Shown one piece after another: positions 8,361-15,434 of a DNA stretch of 64,000 bases. Where the stretch lies: positions 1-64,000 of the forward strand of contig CAYJIM010000007.1 in assembly GCA_964370215.1 (NCBI GenBank), given 5' to 3'. Each line of letters starts with the position of its first letter. Position 1 is the stretch's first letter. Below the pieces are notes generated by a model that saw nothing but the letters and a program-made list of their open reading frames with translations, had not been told where the DNA came from and searched no databases. A program made the position numbers and the translations under genes. This DNA is from Massiliimalia sp964370215 (lineage in GTDB: Bacteria; Bacillota; Clostridia; Oscillospirales; Ruminococcaceae).

Positions 8361-9638
8361 CTACAGCTCTTCTAGGTCACCTGCAATTTCATCTTTTTTG
8401 AAATCAGTTGTAGGATCCTCTTTTGGCTCCAGTGTTTTCAGGAGATTATCAGTTTCTTCTTTTGTTAATACCCTACTAATTTGGTATTGTCCTTTACCAG
8501 ACTTTACAAACTTTTCTGCTCCATTTTCTGTTTCTTCATTTAGTAATTGCACAATTGGATTTTTTGGATCTTCAGGATTTGTGTCTGCAACTAAACCAAT
8601 TTTTCCATCACTTAAGTAAACGTAGCTACCAATTGGAAATAGAGACATACTGTATAACAAAGCCTTGATGACTGTTTCATCATATTGTTTCCCAGTATTT
8701 TTGAGCATTTCGACCATTGCATCATGTGAGCTTTGAGCACTTCTATGATGCCTTGGTGCAGTTATCGCTTCAAAAGAACATGCTATTGAAATAATCTTTG
8801 CGTACAAAGAAATGTTTTTTCCTTCTAGCTTGCGGGGATAACCAGAACCATCTTCTTTTTCGTGATGTTCAAGTGCCGCAATGCTAATACTTAATGGAAA
8901 ATCATAACTTTTTATTATGTCGTATGATAAAACTGGGTGCGTAAATATGGTCTTTTTTTCTGCTGGTGTTAGAACTCTATTTGTCATATAAAATTGTGGC
9001 GGAAGTTTTACCATACCAATTTCATGCAAAATACAAGCAACTCCAATTTCAGTTAATTTGCTTAGAGGAATTTTCAATTGTATACCAATAATAATTGCAA
9101 AAACAGTAGATCTCATTGAGTGAAATATTAAAAAATCCTTATTATCAGATTCTGAGTTTGAATTTATTCTGAGAATGTGACGTCTGTTTTGATTAATAAA
9201 AATACAAAGGTCTTTTACTGCTTCATAAAGAGGTTTGTATTGCAGCTCTTTGTGTGTTGCATAACGCGTATAGACGATTTTAATATAATTTAAATATTCA
9301 TTGTAAACCGCTTTTACGCTATCAAATTTGTTCGTGTTCGCATCTACATGTTCTGTTATTTTAGCAATATTGTCTTTTAGTCTTTCGTTTAAAGCAGATG
9401 TGTCTTGCGGAATTACTTCAACTTGTTCTGTGGTGCCTTCTGTTTCCGGTTCACGAACACTTACATTAGATATGGATCCTTCGGAAAAAATTTCTTTAAA
9501 ACCCCAGTCTGACAAAGCCTTAATTAATTCATTTGACAAGGGTGTTATTGGATGTAACAACACAAAGGAATTGTCCAATTGTACTTCTGAGCTAAAGTAT
9601 ATATCTGGTTTTAAATCTGCTACAACATATGAATTCAT
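8361..9638 (-). CDS. HD-GYP-like domain protein with altered metal site
   Basis: This 425-residue cytosolic protein has an N-terminal region (about 1-130) without a recognised fold and an HD-GYP-like domain at about residues 165-305. HD-GYP proteins hydrolyse cyclic di-GMP. Several hallmarks are kept: His173, His234 (THP), HHE at 258-260 and GSGYP at 264-268. Others are changed: the name-giving HD is HE (His205-Glu206 in LHEIGM), the Lys after it is Met, and the usual D-x-F/Y-D-A-L-T metal ligand stretch reads CSFEAITAPR. The phosphodiesterase site may be modified or dead, leaving a binding role. The C-terminus is strongly acidic. The ribosome site AAAGGA lies 6 nt before the ATG. An unusual terminator leader sits directly upstream. 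Confidence 0.72.
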   Translation of the reverse strand: MNSYVVADLKPDIYFSSEVQLDNSFVLLHPITPLSNELIKALSDWGFKEIFSEGSISNVSVREPETEGTTEQVEVIPQDTSALNERLKDNIAKITEHVDANTNKFDSVKAVYNEYLNYIKIVYTRYATHKELQYKPLYEAVKDLCIFINQNRRHILRINSNSESDNKDFLIFHSMRSTVFAIIIGIQLKIPLSKLTEIGVACILHEIGMVKLPPQFYMTNRVLTPAEKKTIFTHPVLSYDIIKSYDFPLSISIAALEHHEKEDGSGYPRKLEGKNISLYAKIISIACSFEAITAPRHHRSAQSSHDAMVEMLKNTGKQYDETVIKALLYSMSLFPIGSYVYLSDGKIGLVADTNPEDPKNPIVQLLNEETENGAEKFVKSGKGQYQISRVLTKEETDNLLKTLEPKEDPTTDFKKDEIAGDLEEL

Positions 9639-9655
9639 ATCATGTCCTTTATTTT

Positions 9656-9707
9656 AAAAAAAAGGTTGAAAACATTACTGCTTTCAACCTTGATACTTTC
9701 AGTAATG
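9656..9707 (-). promoter_or_regulatory. Terminator with competing antiterminator pairing upstream of the HD gene
   Basis: Read on the minus strand, AAGGTTGAAA (9691-9682) and TTTCAACCTT (9671-9662) form a perfect 10-bp stem followed by a T-run to 9656, an intrinsic terminator. Its loop contains CAGTAATG (9680-9673), which is exactly complementary to CATTACTG just upstream (9707-9700). The order A, B, A', B' means the two stems exclude each other, because A' and B' are 1 nt apart, too short for a pseudoknot over 8 bp. It ends the lepB-ftsI-maf operon and could also attenuate transcription into the HD gene. Confidence 0.6.
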
Positions 9708-9753
9708 GTGTCTGGATGTCTGGGACACACCCTTACTAATATTTTCCTTACAT

Positions 9754-9759
9754 ATTATA
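9754..9759 (-). promoter_or_regulatory. Possible -10 box for the HD-gene leader
   Basis: A consensus TATAAT lies on the minus strand between maf and the terminator structure. No convincing -35 is seen at 17 bp. If real, it would start a leader of about 110 nt that contains the whole alternative-pairing element. Confidence 0.3.
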
Positions 9760-9801
9760 TATCGGTGTGTGCAAATAAAACTTAAGTATTATTTTAAGCT
9801 T

Positions 9802-11637
9802 TTATGAGTTTTTTCGCAAGTGCTGGGTGTGGAAAACAATACTTTTTTTTATGGTCTCATATAATAGCTTTGACTTAAGAATAGCATAGTTTGCAGCTTC
9901 ACTATATGTTCCGATTGGAGGGGGGGGAGGAGGCTCTGGCAAATTTTTATCCATAATGACTTGTAATTGATCGGGAGTAGGAAATACTAAGGAAACAATA
10001 TCTTTGGCGACGGATTTTGATATTTCATTATCAATTTCATCTAAGGACTTAATTATGTTTTCATATTGCGTATCATTTTTGCAATTCTTGCTGCACAGCA
10101 ATAAACCTGAGTCTACAATTGATTGTAACTCTGAGAAACTATGTAATACAAGTTTTATTACTTCTTCGATACTTTGGTTGTTTTTTTTTGTTTGTTTTAA
10201 TTCACAAAAAGAGGCAATCTCTTTTGCGCATTCATTTTGTAAAAGTACTTCATTTATGGTTTCTAATTTTATTCCAGGAATTGCTAACGCATTTTTTGAT
10301 AGTGAGAATGTTTGTATGTTTTTGTATTCTGCACACTTGCTTTCAAACCACCATGCATACATTTTCATTCGTGCATCACTTATAACACTTTTGCCTTCAT
10401 AATTAATAGCTGCTTCTTGTAAAGGGGTAAATAAAACTTTTGATAACTCTGTTTGTGTAGGTTTTAGTTTGTTTGAAAAAGTATATGCATTTTCTTCAAA
10501 CGTACTGCCTTTTGCATGAGTCTTTTTATTTGTAAAAGAAAGATCTAATCCTGCCATATATATGTGTGTACAACCAATAAAGCGCGCAAAATCCCATGCA
10601 GTAGTTGCAACAGATCCCCCTGCTACGAGCTCTCCTTTTTCTCCTATAAAGGTTTCGATATACGTTCCAAGAGGGAAGTGTGATGAACACAGTATTATCT
10701 CTTTGCAATTAAAACGAAAAACTGATGGGTACGCTGCGGTTTCGGTTATAAGTATACTGCTTGGGCTTTTTAATCCTTCTAAGTGCAATGAGTTCCAATA
10801 TTGAGGGTCTACCAATACTATAAAGTGTGGCTCTACACCTGCTTTTAAACAGGCTCTTAGGGCTGTATCAACGCAAATAAGTATGCATCTTTTTTTTATT
10901 TCACGTATATAGGGTAATACTTCATCTAAGCTAGGTCCTGCTGCTAAGACACAGGCCCGCAATGTATTTGCTTTGTTTTTGTATCTGTTTATTCCATCAA
11001 GTTTTTGCATAAATGAAAGATTTTTACACATATTAGAGAGCCACAGTTTTGAAAATTTTTCTAATGTTCTTACGTTTATTGATTGTTTACTCTTGTTACG
11101 TTTTATGAGTGTTTGTAAATTTGTATAATATTGTAAGTCATAGTTCATAAACGCCTTGTTTTCAATAATGTAACATTCGTTTAATCCATATTGTTCTAAT
11201 ATTGTAATAACCGTTTGTTGGGGAGCTTGTAGTAAAAATACAATAGATTCATGGTCAAATACATAGCTCCAGTCGAGTACAGAAAAAGCGAGGAGTAAAA
11301 AATCAAGATTTGGTTCTATAATAATAATTGTTTTATTAGTATATTTTTTTGCGCACTCAATAGGTGCATATCCTAGTGAACAACCGAAAAAAACAACAGA
11401 GTCTGCGTTTTCAATTTCATGTGTTTGTAGTATCTTTTTTGCTTCAGCACTTGGGTTATATGCTGAATGCGCATAGGTATTATCAAACATACAGCTTATT
11501 TCATTGTTTTTTGCGTTAAATACGGTTGCTCCAAAATTTTGTGGATTTGTTATAGGGTGAGAAATGATGTTTTTATGTAATTCGGGGAATCTTTTAGAAA
11601 AATTATCGAGGTTCTTTTGTAGTAAACTGTTTTCCAT
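9802..11637 (-). CDS. Motility-associated factor (Maf) glycosyltransferase family protein
   Basis: This 611-residue protein has the MAF_flag10/DUF115 architecture. Maf proteins transfer nonulosonic acids (pseudaminic or legionaminic type) to flagellin in other bacteria. A Rossmann-like N-terminal part contains VVFFGCSLGYAP and IIIIEPNLDF. The central core has VLAAGPSLDEVLP, CVDTALRACLKAGVEPHFIV, VDPQ and GGSVATTAWDFARFIGC followed by AGLDLSFT. Near the C-terminus six consecutive prolines (569-574) are encoded partly by an uninterrupted run of eight C. The gene is the last of a lepB-ftsI-maf operon (23 nt after ftsI) with ribosome site TAGGA, and is followed by the terminator at 9656-9691. Substrate sugar and target are inferred only. 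Confidence 0.82.
   Translation of the reverse strand: MENSLLQKNLDNFSKRFPELHKNIISHPITNPQNFGATVFNAKNNEISCMFDNTYAHSAYNPSAEAKKILQTHEIENADSVVFFGCSLGYAPIECAKKYTNKTIIIIEPNLDFLLLAFSVLDWSYVFDHESIVFLLQAPQQTVITILEQYGLNECYIIENKAFMNYDLQYYTNLQTLIKRNKSKQSINVRTLEKFSKLWLSNMCKNLSFMQKLDGINRYKNKANTLRACVLAAGPSLDEVLPYIREIKKRCILICVDTALRACLKAGVEPHFIVLVDPQYWNSLHLEGLKSPSSILITETAAYPSVFRFNCKEIILCSSHFPLGTYIETFIGEKGELVAGGSVATTAWDFARFIGCTHIYMAGLDLSFTNKKTHAKGSTFEENAYTFSNKLKPTQTELSKVLFTPLQEAAINYEGKSVISDARMKMYAWWFESKCAEYKNIQTFSLSKNALAIPGIKLETINEVLLQNECAKEIASFCELKQTKKNNQSIEEVIKLVLHSFSELQSIVDSGLLLCSKNCKNDTQYENIIKSLDEIDNEISKSVAKDIVSLVFPTPDQLQVIMDKNLPEPPPPPPIGTYSEAANYAILKSKLLYETIKKSIVFHTQHLRKNS
9920..9927. repeat. Homopolymeric G8/C8 tract inside maf
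   Basis: Eight uninterrupted G on the plus strand lie within a longer purine G/A tract and encode proline codons of the Maf protein. Length change by one would frameshift the last roughly 40 residues. Confidence 0.8.
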
Positions 11638-11660
11638 ATGTGTCCTATGAAGTGCGATAT

Positions 11661-13529
11661 TTATTCTAAGTATATTGTGATGGTCATTCCATCAGTTACA
11701 GCTGTTCCAGGTGGAGGACTTTGACTAACCGCCCATCCGTCTCCGTGAAGTAAAAAATTAATTCTACCATCATTTAATAGTGGTGTAAGGGCTCGTTTTG
11801 AAACTCCAGTAAAATCGGGAACCCTTGTGCTTATTTGGGGAGTTTGGTTTGATTGAAACGTAATTTGTCCTGAATGCTCTAAGGATGCGGCGTTTGCTCT
11901 TGCAAGCCCGAGATGATCAATAATTGTATTTGCTGCTTCTGCAATTACAGGAGCAACTATACGCCCTGACAATGTTTCGCCTTGTGCTTTTGTTATAACA
12001 ATATATAATACAATCTCTGGGTCATCAACAGGGAAAATTGCCGCAACGTTTGAAACGAAATCAGTATCACTATAACGACCTGTTTCTGGATCTGTAATTT
12101 GTGCAGTACCTGTTTTTACCCCTATAGAAATATCTCCAAGTGCAGCCCTTGTGCCCGTTCCAAATTGTGCTGTTGTTTCCATTGCACTTAAAAGAAAGTT
12201 AGCTGTTGACTCTGATACAACTCTTGGCTTTTCAATTGGAACGTGCTCATATAAAACTATTCCATCGCTATCAGTTATTTTGTGTATAAGTGTTAATTGA
12301 AGTGGAATGCCTCCATTGGCAAGTGCAGTTGTAGCTTGAACCATTTGCAATGCTGAAACAGCTAATTCTTGTCCTATAGACATTGTCTGCTTAGAACGAA
12401 ATGACCATAATGAATCTGAAGTTGTTTTTACAGACCCGCGAGTTTCTGACGGTATTTCAAGGAATGTTTTTTCTGCAAATCCAAATTTTTCAATCATTGC
12501 TAAAAAGTTTTGAGTATCCATTGTTTCGCTCATTTGGGCAAGGGCATCATTGCAAGAATATTGAAGCGCCTCACGAGCAGTCACCGAACCATGATTACCA
12601 AGGCATGTAATAACGGATGTTTCACCATTAGCAGCTGTCATCACATGTCTGCCATCACAAAAAAATGTATCAGTTTCGTTTATTGATTGTGAATCAATAA
12701 AACTTGCGACTGAATAAATCTTAAAAACTGACCCCGGCTCATACGCGAGTACAGCAGGTCTATCAATTTGTTCATCTGTGGTAGAAGACGGATATGTGTT
12801 TAGGTTTGCTGCAGGTAAACTTATGTAGGAATAAATTTCACCCGTTTTTGCACTTGCGGCCACGAGCATAAAACTTTCTGCTTGTGTTTCATCCATTGAA
12901 TTGTATGCTATTTGCTCAAGTTTGTATTGTAAATTCGCATCTATGGTTAAAAATACATTGTTGCCTACTGGGGTTGTGGAAACATCGTAGTTTGTTGGAA
13001 CTAAAATATCTTGCTGTGAAAATTCTACACCAGAAAGTCCTTGTCCATCATAGCCCATAAAGCCAATAACTTGCGATGCTAAAGCATTTTCTGGATAAAC
13101 TCTTCTAGCAACTTTATCAAAACTTATACCGTTTAATTTATTGCTACGTATAGCATTTTGAATTGTATTCATTTCATCTGTATTCAATTCTTTTAATAAA
13201 TAAAGAAAATTTCTCTGAGCATTTTGTATTTCGTTTATAATGGTGTCTTGAGAGAGATTTGTTACGGGCTCTAATACCGCTGCTAAAAAAGCAATGTTAT
13301 CTACATCTGAAGGGGTAATTTTTAAATGATAAAAATCGGTTTGTACAGCTAATGGTTTATTATTTCTATCTAAGATAGAACCACGAAGAGGAGATTCAGT
13401 TATATGAACAATTTCATCGGGGGTTTTTAAGGCAAGAGAAACGTACGAGTATAATACATATACAACCACCGCAATGAAAATGACTGCGAATGCAATTATA
13501 CGATGTTTTGAAAAAGAGCTTTCATTCAT
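11661..13529 (-). CDS. ftsI: Penicillin-binding protein 2/3 (FtsI-type transpeptidase) with PASTA domain
   Basis: This class B PBP, 622 residues, cross-links septal peptidoglycan. It has one N-terminal membrane anchor (about residues 10-32), a dimerisation domain starting near SPLRGSILDRN, and a transpeptidase domain with all three motifs: SVFK with nucleophile Ser267 (YEPGSVFK), SCN at 325-327 and KTG at 472-474 (VKTGTAQI). A single PASTA repeat occupies the last 55 residues (VPDFTGVSKRALTPLLNDGR onward), a feature common in spirochaetal and Gram-positive division PBPs. It follows lepB by 5 nt and precedes maf by 23 nt, so the three are one operon. Assignment to division rather than elongation rests on the PASTA domain and FtsI-like layout. 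Confidence 0.9.
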   Translation of the reverse strand: MNESSFSKHRIIAFAVIFIAVVVYVLYSYVSLALKTPDEIVHITESPLRGSILDRNNKPLAVQTDFYHLKITPSDVDNIAFLAAVLEPVTNLSQDTIINEIQNAQRNFLYLLKELNTDEMNTIQNAIRSNKLNGISFDKVARRVYPENALASQVIGFMGYDGQGLSGVEFSQQDILVPTNYDVSTTPVGNNVFLTIDANLQYKLEQIAYNSMDETQAESFMLVAASAKTGEIYSYISLPAANLNTYPSSTTDEQIDRPAVLAYEPGSVFKIYSVASFIDSQSINETDTFFCDGRHVMTAANGETSVITCLGNHGSVTAREALQYSCNDALAQMSETMDTQNFLAMIEKFGFAEKTFLEIPSETRGSVKTTSDSLWSFRSKQTMSIGQELAVSALQMVQATTALANGGIPLQLTLIHKITDSDGIVLYEHVPIEKPRVVSESTANFLLSAMETTAQFGTGTRAALGDISIGVKTGTAQITDPETGRYSDTDFVSNVAAIFPVDDPEIVLYIVITKAQGETLSGRIVAPVIAEAANTIIDHLGLARANAASLEHSGQITFQSNQTPQISTRVPDFTGVSKRALTPLLNDGRINFLLHGDGWAVSQSPPPGTAVTDGMTITIYLE

Positions 13530-13534
13530 TGTTA

Positions 13535-14026
13535 TTACTGTTCCACCCTGCCTAAAATATATCTCGTTGGAATAAACCCATAATCCCTTGAATCTACAGA
13601 TTCCTTTGGGTTATCGCCAATTGCTAGTATTGTGTTGTCTGGTACAATGTTATCAAACTTAATACGCTGAAATTGCTGTTCAGTTAGAGGAATTTCTTTT
13701 TCCCCTATATACATAGTATACTGTGAATCAGAAGAAAAATCCAGTGCTTCGCCTGAAATTGCTACACATCGTTTAACTACTACCTTATTATTAATGACAT
13801 AAATAACAATATCATTTTTTTTAGGTTGTGCCCATTGAAATAATAACTCCGAACCAAAAGGTTTTGCAACTCCATATGCAAGCTTGTTAATTATAACGAT
13901 ACTATTTTCATGTATTGAAGGTTCCATTGATGTTCCCGATACACGTACTATATCAAAAATAAAAAGCTTTAAGATTGCTCCTATGCTTAAGCCTATTATG
14001 ATAGGCAAAAAATATTTAAACTTCAT
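13535..14026 (-). CDS. lepB: Signal peptidase I
   Basis: The membrane-bound leader peptidase is 163 residues, short for the family but typical of compact single-anchor versions. An N-terminal transmembrane helix (about residues 6-25) is followed by the Ser-Lys dyad: Ser33 in SGTSMEP and Lys85 in VVVKRCVAISG. The conserved GDN box appears as IGDNPKESVDSRDYGFI. It cleaves signal peptides of exported proteins on the outer face of the membrane. It is the first gene of an operon with ftsI and maf. It lacks a Shine-Dalgarno sequence. A good promoter ends 7 nt before the ATG, suggesting leaderless translation. Confidence 0.92.
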   Translation of the reverse strand: MKFKYFLPIIIGLSIGAILKLFIFDIVRVSGTSMEPSIHENSIVIINKLAYGVAKPFGSELLFQWAQPKKNDIVIYVINNKVVVKRCVAISGEALDFSSDSQYTMYIGEKEIPLTEQQFQRIKFDNIVPDNTILAIGDNPKESVDSRDYGFIPTRYILGRVEQ

Positions 14027-14033
14027 ACTCTAT

Positions 14034-14062
14034 ATTCTAATATGCAAAGCGACTTATGTCGA
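14034..14062 (-). promoter_or_regulatory. Promoter of the lepB-ftsI-maf operon, predicted leaderless
   Basis: On the minus strand TCGACA (14062-14057), a 17-bp spacer and TAGAAT (14039-14034) end 7 nt before the lepB ATG at 14026. Confidence 0.55.
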
Positions 14063-14072
14063 TAGTTATTAT

Positions 14073-15266
14073 ATGGAAATACTTAGTTATATAGACTCAA
14101 AAAGCTCTTTTTTAATGCCAAATGTGAGTGCAACACTTGAAGAAATGCTGCATGGACAAAAAAAGAGACAAAAAAAACAACGACACCAAAACGAACAAAA
14201 ATTTATTCATAGAAGTGCTGTAAGTACAAAGGCTTTTTCTTTTGATGCTTCAGTTGTTGATACATTGTATTCTTACGTAATAAAAGCAAGATATGTCTTA
14301 TTATCTGTAAGTGCACTATTACTGCTAGCCTTGGGGGTTGTAAGTATAACAAGTTATGTACAATCTTTTGCAACACCTCTAGAGTTTCAAGAGATTGTTT
14401 TAGTTGAAGAAGAACTGTTAACAAGCTCAATGCATAGCTTTGTATCTCTTTATGGCTCTTCTGAAGTTTACGAAGAAGAAGCACTTGCCTTGCTTGCTAG
14501 TGGGCAAAGCACCCAGCTATATACTCAACCAGTGAGCTTTAGTACTTATACTGTGCAACAAGGTGATAGTATTCATACGATAAGTAATAAATTTGGACTA
14601 GATAATATCTCTACTCTTATTGGCATTAATGAGATAGATAATGTTAGACTTTTGTGGGCAGGGCAAAAAATTAAAGTACCATCAATGGATGGGCTTATGT
14701 ATACGGTAAAAAGTGGAGACTCACTTGAAGCCATTGCCAAACAGTATAGTGTTACTATCGAAGAAATCCTTGATGTTAATGAATTAGATAGTATAAATCT
14801 ATATGAAGGTGAAATACTTTTTGTTCCAGGCGCTACAATGGATTCAACTTCGCTAAAACAAGCACTTGGTGAACTATTTATACACCCTCTATCCGTTAGG
14901 TGGCGCATATCATCTTATTATGGTTATCGAGCAGATCCTTTTACAGGGGTAAGAAGCTTTCATACTGGAACAGACTTTGCCGTACCAAAAGGGACTCCGG
15001 TTCGTTCTGCGATGAGTGGAACAGTGTCTACTGCTGGATATTCGAGTATTTATGGCTATTATGTGATAGTAAATCATGGGAATGGCTATCAAACCTTGTA
15101 TGCTCACTTTATGGAGGCAGCTCCAGTAAAAAAAGGACAAAATGTTAACCAAAGTAGTATTATAGGATATGTTGGTAGTACAGGGTATTCAACAGGTAAT
15201 CACTTGCATTTTTCAGTATATAAAAATGGTAAACTGGTAAATCCTAATACCGTTATTAACTATTAG
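14073..15266 (+). CDS. Membrane-anchored M23 peptidase with two LysM domains
   Basis: From the ATG at 14073 the protein is 397 residues. A basic cytoplasmic N-terminus (KKRQKKQRHQ) precedes one membrane helix (about residues 75-98). Two LysM peptidoglycan-binding repeats follow (about 158-204 and 208-252), then a LytM/M23 endopeptidase domain. The zinc site is intact: His297 and Asp301 (HTGTDFA), His345 (YAHF), and His377 and His379 (HLHF). It should cut peptide cross-links in peptidoglycan, or activate amidases if acting like EnvC. It is divergent from lepB, which fits a cell-wall cluster. No Shine-Dalgarno sequence is visible, so the start is uncertain: the ATG at 14115 is an alternative, and a longer frame from 13884 overlaps lepB and was rejected. 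Confidence 0.88.
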   Translation: MEILSYIDSKSSFLMPNVSATLEEMLHGQKKRQKKQRHQNEQKFIHRSAVSTKAFSFDASVVDTLYSYVIKARYVLLSVSALLLLALGVVSITSYVQSFATPLEFQEIVLVEEELLTSSMHSFVSLYGSSEVYEEEALALLASGQSTQLYTQPVSFSTYTVQQGDSIHTISNKFGLDNISTLIGINEIDNVRLLWAGQKIKVPSMDGLMYTVKSGDSLEAIAKQYSVTIEEILDVNELDSINLYEGEILFVPGATMDSTSLKQALGELFIHPLSVRWRISSYYGYRADPFTGVRSFHTGTDFAVPKGTPVRSAMSGTVSTAGYSSIYGYYVIVNHGNGYQTLYAHFMEAAPVKKGQNVNQSSIIGYVGSTGYSTGNHLHFSVYKNGKLVNPNTVINY

Positions 15267-15278
15267 TACGTTAAAAAA

Positions 15279-15308
15279 AATAGCCTTATATCTAAGGTTA
15301 TTTTTTTT
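15279..15308 (+). terminator. Intrinsic terminator after the M23 peptidase
   Basis: AATAGCCTTA (15279-15288), loop TATC, TAAGGTTATT (15293-15302) with one G-U pair, running into eight T. Confidence 0.9.
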
Positions 15309-15326
15309 CTTTTCTACTATTATAGA

Positions 15327-15355
15327 TTGGTTGAGTTGAACACTTGTCATATACA
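15327..15355 (+). promoter_or_regulatory. Promoter of the propeller/NodB-like gene
   Basis: TTGGTT (15327-15332) and TATACA (15350-15355) are separated by 17 bp, about 80 bp upstream of the start codon. Confidence 0.45.
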
Positions 15356-15434
15356 GACTTTTGTGTTATTCTTTCAGTATAGTCATGTACTCAATATAAT
15401 TTTGAACTGTGTTTTTTTCGATGGAGGAGAAATG

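Noticed and set aside
9639..9801. Known c-di-GMP or preQ1 riboswitch upstream of the HD gene
   Set aside because: I looked for the conserved cores of the GEMM (c-di-GMP-I) and preQ1-I classes and did not find them. Only the alternative pairing is supported.
10004..10402. 132-codon frame opposite maf
   Set aside because: Antisense shadow of a well-supported gene, Ser/Phe-rich as expected from the reverse of Lys/Glu codons.
13884..14072. N-terminal extension of the M23 peptidase
   Set aside because: It would overlap the divergent lepB coding sequence and its promoter by about 140 bp. The internal ATG at 14073 fits the gap.
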